A stretch of 64,000 nt of DNA. Source: JAPLMW01 sp964619675 (GTDB taxonomy: Bacteria > Planctomycetota > Phycisphaerae > Sedimentisphaerales > UBA12454). Every line of letters begins with the position of its first letter. Position 1 is the first letter of the stretch. Below are positions 16,915 through 25,449 of this stretch, piece after piece. The notes under the pieces were generated by a model. That model was not told the origin of the DNA, did not search any database, and saw only the letters and a program-made list of their open reading frames with translations. The stretch spans positions 1 through 64,000 of the forward strand of contig CAZUEO010000007.1 in NCBI GenBank assembly GCA_964619675.1, in the 5' to 3' direction. A program made the position numbers and the translations under genes.

Positions 16915-17205
16915 TCAGACACGGTGCATCATTTTAAAGATTGTCTCGTCCTGGAAGGTAATTTTCAGCTTCATTTGTTCTGCTATCTTATCAAGACGCC
17001 TATGAACCTGCGGAATACCGATTGTCGCCTTTGCGATGTCAACCGCCATAGTCATAACGAAGCAGCTGGCCATAATTTTCTGGTTGACGTCCACAATATT
17101 GATATTCGCTTTGGCCATTACATTTGCGAGCTTTGCAATGATGCCGACACGGTCTTTGCCGGTAACGGTTATAATGCAGATCTGTGATTGTTTTTTGGCA
17201 GCCAT
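16915..17205 (-). CDS. ACT-domain protein
   Basis: 96 residues forming a single ACT fold (ICIITVTGKDRVGIIAKLANVMAKANINIVDVNQKI), closest to the stand-alone UPF0237-type ACT proteins. Such domains bind amino acids or other small ligands. It starts 14 bases downstream of surE on the same strand and is probably co-transcribed. The ligand and partner are unknown. Confidence 0.85.
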   Translation of the reverse strand: MAAKKQSQICIITVTGKDRVGIIAKLANVMAKANINIVDVNQKIMASCFVMTMAVDIAKATIGIPQVHRRLDKIAEQMKLKITFQDETIFKMMHRV

Positions 17206-17219
17206 AAGTTTTCCTTAAA

Positions 17220-17963
17220 TCACCATTTTATCTGATGCAGTTTTTCCATATTTTTATAATCCGTCATATCGAATCCGAGGGCGGTAACGATAATAAAACC
17301 ATCGGCCAGCGCAAGCGTGTCCGAAGGCACATCCGTGTCCAGATGGCCTCCGCCCGCAAGCTGATAGAGCGTCTGTCCTGTTTCGCTCTGCTTTTTTACA
17401 AAATACTCCTCAAAACCCATTGTTGACTGCGGCACAACTTTAATGCCCTTCGGTTTGCCTGATGAAAGCTTAGGGATATTGATATTTATCACACCAGACA
17501 AATTCGCAACAGGCAGTTTCTTCACGACATCGATAGCATATTTTGCAGCGGTTTCAAAATCCATCTGTTCTTCATGGACGCAGCTTAGCGCAATTGCCGG
17601 TATGCGGTAAAATACGGCTTCCATAGCTGCAGCAACCGTGCCGGAATAATATACGTTGATGCCGACGTTTGCACCGTTGTTAATGCCGCTGACGACAAGG
17701 TCCGGCCTTTTAGGACAGAGCTCCATAATTGCAAGTTTGACGCAGTCCGCAGGGGAACCGCTGACGCTGTAGCCGGCAAACTGATCTTCTACCTGAACCT
17801 TTTCGCAAACCAGCGGCTCAAAAACGGTGATACTATGCCCCGCACCACTCATCCTGTCGGCAGGCGCAACAACCGTTACATTGCCGAGTTTAAGCAGTTC
17901 CTTATAAGCCGCTGCTATGCCGGGGGCAAATATACCATCGTCATTTGTAAGCAGGATATTCAT
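17220..17963 (-). CDS. surE: 5'/3'-nucleotidase SurE
   Basis: 247 residues from ATG 17963, which begins the conserved MNILLTNDDGIFAPGI; a longer frame adds ten residues without homology. The metal site is DD in NDDG, with VVAPADRMSGAGHSIT, GSPADCVKLAI, and SGINNGANVGINVYYSGTV. SurE removes phosphate from nucleoside monophosphates under stress and stationary conditions. Here the next gene is an ACT protein rather than the common pcm partner. Confidence 0.95.
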   Translation of the reverse strand: MNILLTNDDGIFAPGIAAAYKELLKLGNVTVVAPADRMSGAGHSITVFEPLVCEKVQVEDQFAGYSVSGSPADCVKLAIMELCPKRPDLVVSGINNGANVGINVYYSGTVAAAMEAVFYRIPAIALSCVHEEQMDFETAAKYAIDVVKKLPVANLSGVININIPKLSSGKPKGIKVVPQSTMGFEEYFVKKQSETGQTLYQLAGGGHLDTDVPSDTLALADGFIIVTALGFDMTDYKNMEKLHQIKW

Positions 17964-18042
17964 ACGTTCGTTATAGTACCTGATAGTCTGCAATAATCAA
18001 TAGTCAATTGACTCTGTGTACGACGAGGATATAATCATCAAT

Positions 18043-18732
18043 ATGATAAGGAATTTCGACCGCAGGAAAGATTTAGTTTTAACAAGGCAGCAGGTGCGCG
18101 ATTTTGACAAATGGGCGATAAACACTGCCGGCCTGCCCGGCATAATACTTATGGAAAACGCCGGCCGAGGCTGCGCAGAAATCGTCATTAGGGAATTGAA
18201 AAAATCCGGCGGCACAAAAGTCTGCGTTTTCTGCGGCACGGGCAATAACGGTGGCGACGGCTTTGTAATAGCAAGGCATTTGGTAAACGGCGGCTTTGAA
18301 GTAAGGATTGCCCTTTGTGGTCCGAGCTCAAAGATGAAAGGCAATGCTGAAACAAGTTACAAAATCACCTGCAATATGGGCATTCCAATTGAAGAGCTTG
18401 ATTTAAATAATGTTGAGAAAGGCGTTAAAGACTTTACGGGTGAATGCGATTTAATCGTGGACGCAATTTTCGGCACAGGCCTGGCAGGTGCACCCAGCGA
18501 AGGATTTGGTAAACTTATAAATGCAATAAATTCACTTAACAAACCAGTTGTGGCGGTGGATATTCCTTCAGGTCTCGATTGTGATGCAGGAGAATCCTTG
18601 GGTGCAGCGATAAAAGCAGTGATTACTGTTACATTTGCGGCAGCAAAGAAAGGTTTTATAAATCCTGAGTCGGCACAATATACAGGCGAGATTTACATCG
18701 CCTCAATCGGCATCGAACCGCGGGAAATATAA
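18043..18732 (+). CDS. nnrE: NAD(P)H-hydrate epimerase (YjeF N-terminal domain only)
   Basis: 229 residues from ATG 18043; GTG 18016 is also open. Motifs are MENAGRGCAEI, CGTGNNGGDGFVIARHL, DAIFGTGL and VAVDIPSGLDCDAG. It epimerises R- and S-forms of damaged NAD(P)H hydrate. The C-terminal dehydratase domain found in many fused proteins is absent, so NnrD must be encoded elsewhere. The gene ends one base before the stop codon of the convergent 18733 gene, so no separate terminator fits between them. Confidence 0.93.
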   Translation: MIRNFDRRKDLVLTRQQVRDFDKWAINTAGLPGIILMENAGRGCAEIVIRELKKSGGTKVCVFCGTGNNGGDGFVIARHLVNGGFEVRIALCGPSSKMKGNAETSYKITCNMGIPIEELDLNNVEKGVKDFTGECDLIVDAIFGTGLAGAPSEGFGKLINAINSLNKPVVAVDIPSGLDCDAGESLGAAIKAVITVTFAAAKKGFINPESAQYTGEIYIASIGIEPREI

Positions 18733-20193
18733 TTACCTTGCATTTATGCCGGCAGCCAGGCTCTCGTAACCAATGAAACTCAGAAATCTTTTTAAATTGA
18801 AAACAGGGATGTAAAGGTCTTTGGCCTGGTCTTTGATTTCCTGATATTGCTGGGATGCATTGAGGGACCCTTCATATTTTTCATTAGCCATAGGGTCGGC
18901 TTGTATTTCATCAAGGGTCGGTTTTTTTCTTACCTGTGGCGGGGTGCCAAGCACGACAAAATCCGTATCAATTGTTACGGCACCTTCAACTTTTCCGCCC
19001 CAATTCTCGACAAGCTGTTTGATTTTTACAGCACCATCCGAGTCGATATTGCCGTCGCCGTTGAAATCAAACCCACCTGCTACAACAAACCTGTTGACAG
19101 TTCTGCTGTCCCAGATGAGGTTTATAATTATATCGTCTTCTGCAATAGGATTCTTTTTGCTCGATTTGACTATCCTTGCAGTAGAGGTATTTTTATCGAC
19201 GTTGAAGACTTCAATTTCGGCCTTGCTTGAGCCGTCGGCGGGAATAGGAGCATTTCTGTCATAGACGGAGAAAGTCAGACCTGGGTAAACTTTATCTTTG
19301 CTTCCGATGTCTATGAACACCATATTTGCGGATATCTCGACGGCAATAATATGTCCATCCGGCTTATAAGCGGCAACATCTTCTTTGGGCTGCGGCTTTA
19401 ACACCTCAAGCCTTTTGAGCGCTTCTTCAAGCCTGTTTTGTGTGATGTTGAGTTTGCTTAAAGCAGCCTGCAGTTCCTGTCTGGTCTTGTTTTTCTCATC
19501 CACGGCCTGGTCTCTCTGCTGCATAAGCGTTTGCACCTGCTCAGTGGCTTTTTGGTTCATAAGCTCGCGAAGCTGGTCATAACTCTGCTGGACGTTGTCG
19601 GCCTTTTCCTGCTCGCTGCGGATTTGAACTCTTAGCTCCTCTTCTCTCTGCATCGCTCCCTGTTTTGCAAGGTCGTATTCATCGTTAAGGTCAACCAGCT
19701 GCAAGGTTAACTGATCGACAAGTTCCTGCCTTTGTTTCAGTTTGCTGTCATAATTTCCAATCATGCTGATGGTGCCAGGCCCATTAGTATCATTGACATC
19801 ATTGGTATCGGCGACAGAAATTGTCATCTCCTGCGGCAGTTTTGCCAGAACATCCCGGTATTTTGCCTGCATTTCAGCCACTTTTACCTCTGCACTCGTT
19901 TCCTGAGGCTGAATACCGACAAATACTACATACAACTGGTCGATATACCCGAGAAGCTGACTTAGCCTGCTCTGGTTTCGCTCCTTTTGTCCGACGAGCG
20001 AACCGATATTTCGCATTTGGTTTTGCGAAGCAAATTCATCCATATCCTGCTGACTGGCCAGGTATTGATCCCGCCAGTCCTGCGACTTCAAATAGAATAC
20101 AACTGCAAGAATCGCAGCGATAATAAACAGAGCAACAAACGTAATAACGGTATAAAGCATTGTGCTGCTTTGAGTCTGACGAGCCATCGCCAT
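18733..20193 (-). CDS. Membrane-anchored coiled-coil protein, unknown function
   Basis: 486 residues. A single N-terminal membrane helix (about 12-34) is followed by a long Gln/Glu-rich coiled coil (about 40-260, e.g. EEELRVQIRSEQEKADNVQQ). A C-terminal beta-rich domain (about 275-400, HIIAVEISANMVFIDIGSKD) resembles SH3-like or cell-shape-protein modules (MreC-like arrangement by layout only). Topology is probably helix in, domain outside. I do not recognise a named family; an envelope-organising role is inference. Confidence 0.7.
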   Translation of the reverse strand: MAMARQTQSSTMLYTVITFVALFIIAAILAVVFYLKSQDWRDQYLASQQDMDEFASQNQMRNIGSLVGQKERNQSRLSQLLGYIDQLYVVFVGIQPQETSAEVKVAEMQAKYRDVLAKLPQEMTISVADTNDVNDTNGPGTISMIGNYDSKLKQRQELVDQLTLQLVDLNDEYDLAKQGAMQREEELRVQIRSEQEKADNVQQSYDQLRELMNQKATEQVQTLMQQRDQAVDEKNKTRQELQAALSKLNITQNRLEEALKRLEVLKPQPKEDVAAYKPDGHIIAVEISANMVFIDIGSKDKVYPGLTFSVYDRNAPIPADGSSKAEIEVFNVDKNTSTARIVKSSKKNPIAEDDIIINLIWDSRTVNRFVVAGGFDFNGDGNIDSDGAVKIKQLVENWGGKVEGAVTIDTDFVVLGTPPQVRKKPTLDEIQADPMANEKYEGSLNASQQYQEIKDQAKDLYIPVFNLKRFLSFIGYESLAAGINAR

Positions 20194-20260
20194 CTGAAAT
20201 CTCCTGAAACGAATATTAAATCAGTTAACTTCGACACTTATGCACCAAAGATGTGGTGTA

Positions 20261-20289
20261 ATTATCGGCCTAAATCGACGTTTAGTCAA
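20261..20289 (-). promoter_or_regulatory. Promoter for the coiled-coil membrane protein
   Basis: On the minus strand TTGACT (20289-20284), 17 bases, GATAAT (20266-20261). CAGGAG precedes the ATG at 20193. Confidence 0.65.
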
Positions 20290-20297
20290 CTAAAAAC

Positions 20298-20325
20298 TTG
20301 CCCAAATTCTCAAAGTCTTTATGAT
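20298..20325 (+). promoter_or_regulatory. Promoter for rluB
   Basis: TTGCCC (20298-20303), a 16-base spacer and TATGAT (20320-20325). TTTTTGGAG precedes the ATG at 20350. It is divergent from, and slightly overlaps, the promoter of the minus-strand neighbour. Confidence 0.5.
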
Positions 20326-20349
20326 TAAGTTTCTTTTTGGAGTTCATTT

Positions 20350-21060
20350 ATGGCTAAAGAACGGCTGCATAAGATTCTTGCCGCTGCAGGCATTGATTCC
20401 CGCAGAAACTGCGAACAGCTTATTCTTGCCGGCTTAGTGCGGGTCAACGGCAGGACTGTCGATACATTACCGGCCTTCGCCGATATAGAAACTGATATTA
20501 TAACGGTTAACGGCCAGAAACTTAGACATCCCAAGAAAGTTTACTATCTGCTGAACAAGCCCAAAGGTGTTCTATGCACTAATTACGACCCCGGCGGCAG
20601 ACGCAAGGCAATAGACTTGATTGACTGCAAACAGCGAATTTTTTGTGTCGGCAGACTTGACGCCGAAACAAGCGGAGCAATAATCCTGACCAGCGACACT
20701 TCTCTTTCTGATAAGTTGACACACCCGCGTCACCAGCTTTCCAAGACATACATTGTAGCTGTTAAAGGCAAAATTACGCCGGAAGCAGTTGAAAAACTGA
20801 AAAAAGGCATCTGGCTTTCTGAAGGCAAAACACGACCTGCAAAAATAAAAATCCTGAAAGCCGGCCATACTGAAAGCCTGCTCGAAATAAAAATTGCCCA
20901 AGGGCTTAACAGGCAGATTCGAAGAATATTAGCCAAGGTAAATTATAAGGTTACTTCGCTGAAAAGAACTGAAATCGGCAAAATTTCCCTGCACCATCTC
21001 GGCACAGGCAATTACAGAGAGCTTACGAGATTAGAGGTGGAATACCTTAAGAAAATTTGA
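20350..21060 (+). CDS. rluB: rRNA pseudouridine synthase RsuA/RluB family
   Basis: 236 residues. An N-terminal S4 RNA-binding domain (ERLHKILAAAGIDSRRNCEQLI) is followed by the catalytic domain with the active Asp in GRLDAETSGAIILTSD and the NRQIRR motif. Enzymes of this group modify 23S U2605 (RluB) or 16S U516 (RsuA); length and the YYLLNKPKGVLCTNYDP segment favour RluB. Confidence 0.92.
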   Translation: MAKERLHKILAAAGIDSRRNCEQLILAGLVRVNGRTVDTLPAFADIETDIITVNGQKLRHPKKVYYLLNKPKGVLCTNYDPGGRRKAIDLIDCKQRIFCVGRLDAETSGAIILTSDTSLSDKLTHPRHQLSKTYIVAVKGKITPEAVEKLKKGIWLSEGKTRPAKIKILKAGHTESLLEIKIAQGLNRQIRRILAKVNYKVTSLKRTEIGKISLHHLGTGNYRELTRLEVEYLKKI

Positions 21061-21086
21061 TTTGGTCTTTGCAACTTTGAGATATG

Positions 21087-21341
21087 CTACTCGGCTTTTT
21101 TATAATCTCTTTTCAACGGCTTTTGAACAAGCCCCATTCGAATAGCCTTTGCTGAGACCCTTATTTTGCAGACCCTGCCGTCAATAACGGCACGGACTTT
21201 CTGGATGTTCGGCTTGAATTTTCTTTTTGTTATGCCGGTGGTTTTCACACCAACGCCGCCAAGGTATTTAGCCTTGCCGCGGCGGGAAATGCTGTTGCCG
21301 GATACCGTTTTTTTACCGAGAAAATGACAAACACGCGACAT
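21087..21341 (-). CDS. rpmB: Ribosomal protein bL28
   Basis: 84 residues from ATG 21341 (MSRVCHFLGKKTVSGN); a five-residue longer frame lacks support. It is Lys/Arg-rich and has the bL28 patterns SRRGKAKYLGGVGVKT, RKFKPNIQKVRAVIDG and the C-terminal ISAKAIRMG-like helix. The gene stands alone, convergent with rluB. Confidence 0.95.
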   Translation of the reverse strand: MSRVCHFLGKKTVSGNSISRRGKAKYLGGVGVKTTGITKRKFKPNIQKVRAVIDGRVCKIRVSAKAIRMGLVQKPLKRDYKKAE

Positions 21342-21471
21342 AATCCATCGCTCCATTTCAATTAAATTTTTAGAATCTTTGAAACCCTAAAATATAAGGA
21401 TTTGAGCCAATTTTGCAAGGCTAAACTTGAAATGTTCATAACTTCTTTTTTTAAAGGAAGTTACGCCAACT

Positions 21472-21846
21472 CTACCGCTTCCGCAACACAACATATTTTT
21501 CACTATTTTTAAGGCTCTGACTGCCAAAACTGCAGGAAGTATCCATATAAACCATAGCCCGTTTGCGGGTAATTTTTTCTATTGTTATGGTTAATTGAGC
21601 ATCTCTTGTGCCTACGTCGGCGGTATCAAGCCGAGTTTCTTTTCCTGTCTCTTTTATATTGCCCCTCTTAATATTATATCTTGTCCAGGCTATGCCGCTT
21701 GAAATCATATTCTGCTGAACAGCATCAAGAAAAGCCCTGTTTGTCTGAAATCCAATCTTGTTTGAGCTGCCGGTCATAACAAACAGCTTGACTCCCAGCA
21801 GGCCGAGTATCATAATAACGATCAGCAAAACAAAACCTTTTTTCAA
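21472..21846 (-). CDS. Prepilin-like protein (PilX/GspK-like)
   Basis: 124 residues with a type IV prepilin-like N-terminus MKKGFVLLIVIMILGLLGVKLF, but the usual Glu5 after the cleavage site is not present (VLLIV). The rest is a small beta-rich domain with a Cys in DTSCSFG. Lack of Glu5 is a feature of tip-type GspK minor pseudopilins. It is the last gene of the assembly operon and overlaps the preceding prepilin gene by four bases. Confidence 0.7.
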   Translation of the reverse strand: MKKGFVLLIVIMILGLLGVKLFVMTGSSNKIGFQTNRAFLDAVQQNMISSGIAWTRYNIKRGNIKETGKETRLDTADVGTRDAQLTITIEKITRKRAMVYMDTSCSFGSQSLKNSEKYVVLRKR

Positions 21847-22406
21847 TCTATTGCCTCCTGCCCACCTGAAGGCGAGCCGCAGGCCTCACGGCCTTCGAGC
21901 CGAGGGGTCTCGCTAATGGCGGAATAAGCTCCTGCAAAATATACATAGGAATTACCCATTTTCTTATCCACACGGTTGTAGCTTTTCAGCTCCACATACT
22001 TGCTGATTTCCACTGCATAGCCGGTGTCATCCTTTCGCCAAACCTGCCATTCGATTTTGCCATTCGGGATTTGCCAGGCAATTTTTTCCTTTGCATCACC
22101 AATTACAATTCTCGATATTTTCTCCTGCTGTGCAAGATAGCAGATGGTTTTGTTTTTCTGTTCAATTATCAGGCAGTTTTTATTTGCGGAATATTCTTTG
22201 AAATTTTGGGGGAAATTTACCGCGAGGTTAACATCCTTCTTTATATACCTGAGAGCATCGAGGATACTGGTATTAGTCTCGATGATTTTACCTGATTTTG
22301 GAATATCATACATCATAAATCCCAATAATCGCCCAAGTGGTATCGATATAACCGCGATAACCGCCAGTACCGTGATAACTTCTACTAACGAAAACCCCTT
22401 TTTCAT
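21843..22406 (-). CDS. Prepilin with N-terminal methylation motif (GspJ/PilW-like)
   Basis: 187 residues with the class III signal MKKGF-SLVEVITVLAVIAVISIP, including Glu5, so prepilin peptidase can cut after Gly/before Phe. The globular part (about 45-160) is beta-rich and ends in a Gly/Glu-rich tail. The position between two further prepilin-like genes suggests a minor pseudopilin. It overlaps its neighbours by four bases on each side. Confidence 0.8.
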   Translation of the reverse strand: MKKGFSLVEVITVLAVIAVISIPLGRLLGFMMYDIPKSGKIIETNTSILDALRYIKKDVNLAVNFPQNFKEYSANKNCLIIEQKNKTICYLAQQEKISRIVIGDAKEKIAWQIPNGKIEWQVWRKDDTGYAVEISKYVELKSYNRVDKKMGNSYVYFAGAYSAISETPRLEGREACGSPSGGQEAID

Positions 22407-22786
22407 CGCCAGCCTTTTCTTTCCGGCACAAAAAATCTCGCCAGTTCAACCGAAACATCTTTGTTATCAGCCTTGGCGGCCGCCCTGACCTTAATAAGTT
22501 TCAGGCCCTGCCACTGGCCGGTCCCATCTGATTGTTCAATTTTAACGCTCAACTTGGGCCATAACCTTTTTAGGTCATCCTCGCTGATTGGCCGACCTGT
22601 AACTTCCAGACAGTCAAGCTGGGCCTGCGATGCTGAAATGCACTGCTGCCTGACTAATTGATACTTATTGATTTTCCTAAAAGCCTTCAAGGTTAATGCC
22701 ATACAACTCAAAATAACTACCAGAACAGCCAGGGCAACCATCATCTCTATCAGCAGAAAACCGTTATGTCTGGTGTTTTTGCTCAT
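22403..22786 (-). CDS. Prepilin with N-terminal methylation motif (GspI/PilV-like)
   Basis: 127 residues from ATG 22786, which begins MSKNTRHNG-FLLIEMMVALAVLVVIL with Glu5; a longer upstream frame lies inside the neighbour. The ATG overlaps the upstream stop as ATGA, so translation is coupled. Length and the SASQAQLDCLEV helix fit minor pseudopilin GspI/PilV. Confidence 0.8.
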   Translation of the reverse strand: MSKNTRHNGFLLIEMMVALAVLVVILSCMALTLKAFRKINKYQLVRQQCISASQAQLDCLEVTGRPISEDDLKRLWPKLSVKIEQSDGTGQWQGLKLIKVRAAAKADNKDVSVELARFFVPERKGWR

Positions 22787-24225
22787 ACGATGTCCGCATA
22801 TTGAATAATAACTGCCATCATTGCAGAAAAAACCGAATAGGCCACGAAACCAACCATTGCTCCCAAGCATATCGTTGTCGAAGGCAGCAATATAAATCTT
22901 GCAAGATTTACCCTGTAGCTGTAATTGGAGCGCCAGACCGATTCGAGCATTTCCAGCAGGGGCAGCGTATTTTCCGGATTTTCCTGCTGCTCAAATGCCC
23001 AACTCAGCGAATTTGCCAGTCCGCACTGCCTTGCAGCATCAGCGATATTGTCACCCGCTTCGATTTTCCTGAGCCATTTTTTCAATCTTTTTCTAAAACA
23101 ACAGTTCACATCAAGATTAATCGCGCTGCCGACGGCCTGGTTTATGGTACAACCCGCACTCAAAGATATTCTCAATACCTCAATAACCTGCAGCGTGGAA
23201 TAATTATTTTCGAACCAGTGCAGAATCGGCAGATGCCATTTAATAAAATCTCCCATTTGTGAAAGCAACAGCGGTTTTTCCGGCCGGCGAGGCCGAAATC
23301 TGACAATGATGTAAATAACAACCGTTAAAAATACGATTCCAAAAACCATTAACCAGCCATACCTGAAATAAATATAATCAGCAATAGCCATAAGAATCTC
23401 TGTGGATTTGGGTAATTCACCCATTGTCATTGCCTTTATAACGTCGCCAAATTTAGGTATTACGGCCACCATAAGCCCCACCACGATTAATGACATGATA
23501 GTCAATACCACAATAAAATAGGCGGCAGGATATACCGGTCTTACTCTTTTACTGTCATCTGCTTTCTGGAGCAGGTCCCTTTCAATACTCGCAACAACCT
23601 GCGGCACTTGTCCCATTTTTTCTCCCGCCGCTATCAGGGCTGTTATTCTCGCAGGACATCTCCTAAACCCGCGTTTGATTGATTCGCCTAATGAATAACC
23701 CTGAACGAGCCATTTTGAAATCTGCCGTAAAATCTGCGAATGTTTATATTTGATATTTTCTGATGCCGACTGCAGGGCCATCGGCAGCGGCAGGTTCTGC
23801 CTGATACTCGCTCCAATGGTCGAGATTACAAAAGCGACAGTGGCATTTCGCTGCGTCGCGGCAACTCCGACACAATAGCAGAACAGAACCCCCATAAACA
23901 GCCCTACATACACGCCGATTATCGAAGAGACCAATATGGAAAGCGCTGCCAGCAAAATGAGGCATATAAGAACTATCAATATCGCCCTCGCCCAGCTCTT
24001 CGGCCAGGGAACGAAATCAATCTCATGCCGCATAAACAGTATAGCCATCAACGTGGCCGGGAAAATACACAACGATACTATTGCCGGTACGAACAATTCA
24101 TTATTTGCAGCAAATATAAACAAAATTGACCCGACAACAGGCAGGGTAATGATGGCAAACCTGGGCGTTTTGAATCCCAAAAAGATATACAAAACCAGAA
24201 TAGATATTGTTATAGCCAGCAGCAT
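22783..24225 (-). CDS. GspF-like membrane protein with extra N-terminal helices
   Basis: 480 residues. Four or five membrane helices at the N-terminus (1-140) precede two T2SSF-type helical bundles (about 145-240 and 320-420: LPLMALQSASEN...GYSLGESI and LRISLSAGCTINQAVGSA), each followed by membrane helices. It is the second GspF-related gene of the operon. GspF/PilC anchors the ATPase and the pilin-assembly machinery in the inner membrane; a divergent duplicate may form a hetero-oligomeric platform. Confidence 0.75.
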   Translation of the reverse strand: MLLAITISILVLYIFLGFKTPRFAIITLPVVGSILFIFAANNELFVPAIVSLCIFPATLMAILFMRHEIDFVPWPKSWARAILIVLICLILLAALSILVSSIIGVYVGLFMGVLFCYCVGVAATQRNATVAFVISTIGASIRQNLPLPMALQSASENIKYKHSQILRQISKWLVQGYSLGESIKRGFRRCPARITALIAAGEKMGQVPQVVASIERDLLQKADDSKRVRPVYPAAYFIVVLTIMSLIVVGLMVAVIPKFGDVIKAMTMGELPKSTEILMAIADYIYFRYGWLMVFGIVFLTVVIYIIVRFRPRRPEKPLLLSQMGDFIKWHLPILHWFENNYSTLQVIEVLRISLSAGCTINQAVGSAINLDVNCCFRKRLKKWLRKIEAGDNIADAARQCGLANSLSWAFEQQENPENTLPLLEMLESVWRSNYSYRVNLARFILLPSTTICLGAMVGFVAYSVFSAMMAVIIQYADIV

Positions 24226-24237
24226 CTTTTTTTAGCC

Positions 24238-25431
24238 TTACGTCAGCCCTGTAACAATTTTTATCATCGGCAAAAAAAGCCCTAAAACCGTTATTCCTAT
24301 AAAACCGCCTACAAGAATTATCATTATAGGCAACAGAACTGCCTGCAGTCTTACTTGGCTGCATCTTACCTGCTCGATATACATCCAGCTCAGGCTGTGA
24401 AGATTATCTTCCAGTTCATTTCGTTGAGAACCCAACTGGATTGAGTACAGAAAAAGCTTTGGTATAATCCTGCAGAACTGGCCTGCCTCCATTATATTTG
24501 CTCCCTGTTCGACCCGACCGGCAAGCAAACCGCTCTCAGAAATAAGTTTTTCACTGCCTGAAGCATCAGCGCTCAATCTTAAGCAATTCGGCATATCCTC
24601 TCCTGCAGCAATCATCACGGCCATTGATTCAGCCATTTTGGCCAATATGCTGCTGTGATGCAGTCTGCCTATAATTGGAATATTCAGCAGAAACGATTCC
24701 TTGAATCTTCTGCCTTGCGGCGTTGCCGACAGAAGAATATTCAAAATAATTATACCGCTGACCAGAATGGCAATACTGCCCCAGAATGGTATAATATTTT
24801 TCGCTATACTGAAGATAAGCTTCGTCAATTCCGGAAGGTCGCCGCCTGTCATTTCCCCAAGCACAGTTATAAACTGTGGAATAATCATTATATACACAAA
24901 GCTGATTATGACAGCGGCCATTAAAAAGACAACTGATGGATAAGCCATAGCCTCGAAAACAATCTTTCTGGTCTGATTTGACATTTCAATATGCCTGTTG
25001 AGGTCTGTAAGCATCTGACTCAATCTGCCTGTTTCTACGCCGGCTCTTAAAATTCTGCCGTAAAGCGGCGGAAAATGTTTTTGTCTTGCCTCAAATGCAC
25101 TTTCAATACTCATCCCGCTTTCGAGGTCGTCTGCGATATCGGTAACGAGTTTCCGCATCTTTTTTGAGCCGATGTCCGCTGAAAGCTCCCGCAGGCCTCT
25201 TTCCAACGGCATGCCCGCCTTTGTGATTGATGCGAGCTGCTGATTGAAAAGCAGAAATTCACTTCTGCCTATAGCTGTTTTAGGTTTTTGGGATTTGGCT
25301 TTTTCGAGCGAATTCACACTAAGTTTCATTTCTTTAAGCAGTTCCGCGGCCTCCTGCGGTGAAGAGGCCTCGATAATACCTTTCATTAACCTGTCTGTGG
25401 CGGTCAATGCCTTATATTCAAATACTGCCAT
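24238..25431 (-). CDS. gspF: Type II secretion/type IV pilus assembly platform protein GspF
   Basis: 397 residues with canonical length. The N-terminal FEYKALTATDRLMKGIIEASS and LLFNQQLASITKAGMPLERGL match GspF/PilC, with the second repeat at about residues 265-365 (LAKMAESMAVMIAAGEDMPN) and three membrane helices around 165-190, 215-235 and 370-395. It lies between the ATPase gene and the second GspF-like gene. Confidence 0.92.
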   Translation of the reverse strand: MAVFEYKALTATDRLMKGIIEASSPQEAAELLKEMKLSVNSLEKAKSQKPKTAIGRSEFLLFNQQLASITKAGMPLERGLRELSADIGSKKMRKLVTDIADDLESGMSIESAFEARQKHFPPLYGRILRAGVETGRLSQMLTDLNRHIEMSNQTRKIVFEAMAYPSVVFLMAAVIISFVYIMIIPQFITVLGEMTGGDLPELTKLIFSIAKNIIPFWGSIAILVSGIIILNILLSATPQGRRFKESFLLNIPIIGRLHHSSILAKMAESMAVMIAAGEDMPNCLRLSADASGSEKLISESGLLAGRVEQGANIMEAGQFCRIIPKLFLYSIQLGSQRNELEDNLHSLSWMYIEQVRCSQVRLQAVLLPIMIILVGGFIGITVLGLFLPMIKIVTGLT

Positions 25432-25449
25432 TTTTTATCTCCTGCGTTA